A stretch of 64,000 bases of DNA from Marinobacter manganoxydans MnI7-9 (GTDB lineage: Bacteria; Pseudomonadota; Gammaproteobacteria; Pseudomonadales; Oleiphilaceae). Both the position numbers and the translations under genes were made by a program. Numbering within the stretch: the first letter of the stretch is position 1; every line of letters begins with the position of its first letter. The stretch covers positions 1 to 64,000 of the forward strand of contig NZ_AGTR01000053.1 in the NCBI RefSeq assembly GCF_000235625.1, read 5' to 3'. This document shows, one piece after another, positions 63,469-64,000 of this stretch. The notes beneath the pieces are model-generated. The model was given only the letters and a program-made list of their open reading frames with translations, made no database searches and had not been told where the DNA came from.

Positions 63469-64000
63469 CTAATTATCGTTTTTTAGGCCTTGTGATAACT
63501 TTTCGTGATGTGTTGCCCGGTCGTATTCGTCGGAGACCATCACTCCAAGGTTTGCTGCCAGCTCTGCAATCGGGTTGAAGGGTGCCCCGGAATAGGAGGC
63601 TGTGAAGGCGAGTTCTGAGGGCGTCCATGAGGTATTGAGCTGGACCAGGCGGCCGCTTTCCAGTTCGTGCTTGATCACGCTTAGCGGGAGCGTGGAGATA
63701 CCAATGCCATCCAGAGTCAGCTGCCGGCAGGCTGCCAGCGAGCTTGACGAATAGAAGCGCGCCGGCAAGTCATCCAGCTCACTGAATTTCTGGCTGATTT
63801 CCGCAAAGGGTTTGGTGTTTCTGGCATAGGTAATGACGGGCCACTCGGCGAGCTCTTCGAGTTTCAGAAGCCTGTCTGGAAGATTCAGCTCCGGGCTGGC
63901 TACCCAAATCAGCGGGAAACTGCACAGTGCCCGATTCTCAATTTTCGGCTCCGACACGGGGCCCATCAAAAAAGCCAGATCCAGGCTCCGATCCAGCAAG
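63469..64000 (-). CDS. LysR-family regulator, C-terminal part (cut by window end)
   Basis: Only the last 176 or so residues are in the window. They form a LysR-type effector-binding domain: [47 protein letters not shown] and [24 protein letters not shown]. The N-terminal helix-turn-helix lies beyond position 64,000. It is on the same strand as, and 68 bases upstream of, the DUF1445 gene start, so it may control the dctPQM-pxpABC genes. The 5' end is missing because the window stops, not because the gene is broken. Confidence 0.85.
   Translation of the reverse strand, partial: LLDRSLDLAFLMGPVSEPKIENRALCSFPLIWVASPELNLPDRLLKLEELAEWPVITYARNTKPFAEISQKFSELDDLPARFYSSSSLAACRQLTLDGIGISTLPLSVIKHELESGRLVQLNTSWTPSELAFTASYSGAPFNPIAELAANLGVMVSDEYDRATHHEKLSQGLKNDN

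Overview
The window looks like chromosomal DNA of a marine, aerobic gammaproteobacterium, most like Marinobacter. This is inferred from the complete paa phenylacetate cluster, the large NAD-glutamate dehydrogenase beside PutA, a TRAP transporter with 5-oxoprolinase genes, and overall protein character. No search was run, so the genus is a judgement.

Positions 1 to about 24,100 are an accessory region. It opens with a 3' fragment of a tRNA-Arg(CCG) gene, the usual scar at the far end of an integrative element. It carries three metal modules. The first is copper: a minus-strand operon of CcdA, cytochrome c, BNR-repeat, DUF411 and Met-rich proteins, then a multicopper oxidase, a CueR-like regulator and a CopA ATPase. 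The second is mercury: merR divergent from merTPA. The third is cadmium/zinc/lead: a CadR/PbrR regulator, a CDF transporter and lspA. A periplasmic thiol-redox set lies between them (split DsbD, SCO, TlpA-like). Each metal module has a recognisable MerR-type promoter with a 19-bp spacer. The region is visibly decaying: lpxR, a peroxiredoxin and the signal peptide of the multicopper oxidase are frameshifted, ccmF is cut off, and an IS1380-type transposase survives only as a 3' fragment. It ends with integron-type gene cassettes without an integrase, one carrying an inverted vapBC pair.

Positions 24,100 to 30,200 hold ordinary chromosomal genes: a crotonase, a GIDE/LemA fusion, threonine aldolase, EfpL, an MFS carrier and a thioesterase.

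Positions 30,168 to 49,323 form the phenylacetate region: the paaX repressor, a branched-chain-type ABC transporter whose last ATPase is fused to a hemerythrin domain, then paaZ, paaEDCBA and paaGHIJK on the minus strand, and paaY. PaaK makes phenylacetyl-CoA, PaaABCE epoxidises it using O2, PaaG isomerises it, PaaZ opens the ring, and PaaJ/PaaH run the beta-oxidation steps. No paaF is present.

Positions 49,355 to 64,000 centre on glutamate: an Lrp-type regulator, a short NAD-glutamate dehydrogenase, PutA, 5-oxoprolinase PxpABC, a TRAP transporter, a DUF1445 protein (D-glutamate cyclase family) and a LysR regulator cut by the window end. Proline, 5-oxoproline and perhaps D-glutamate would all feed glutamate to the dehydrogenase.
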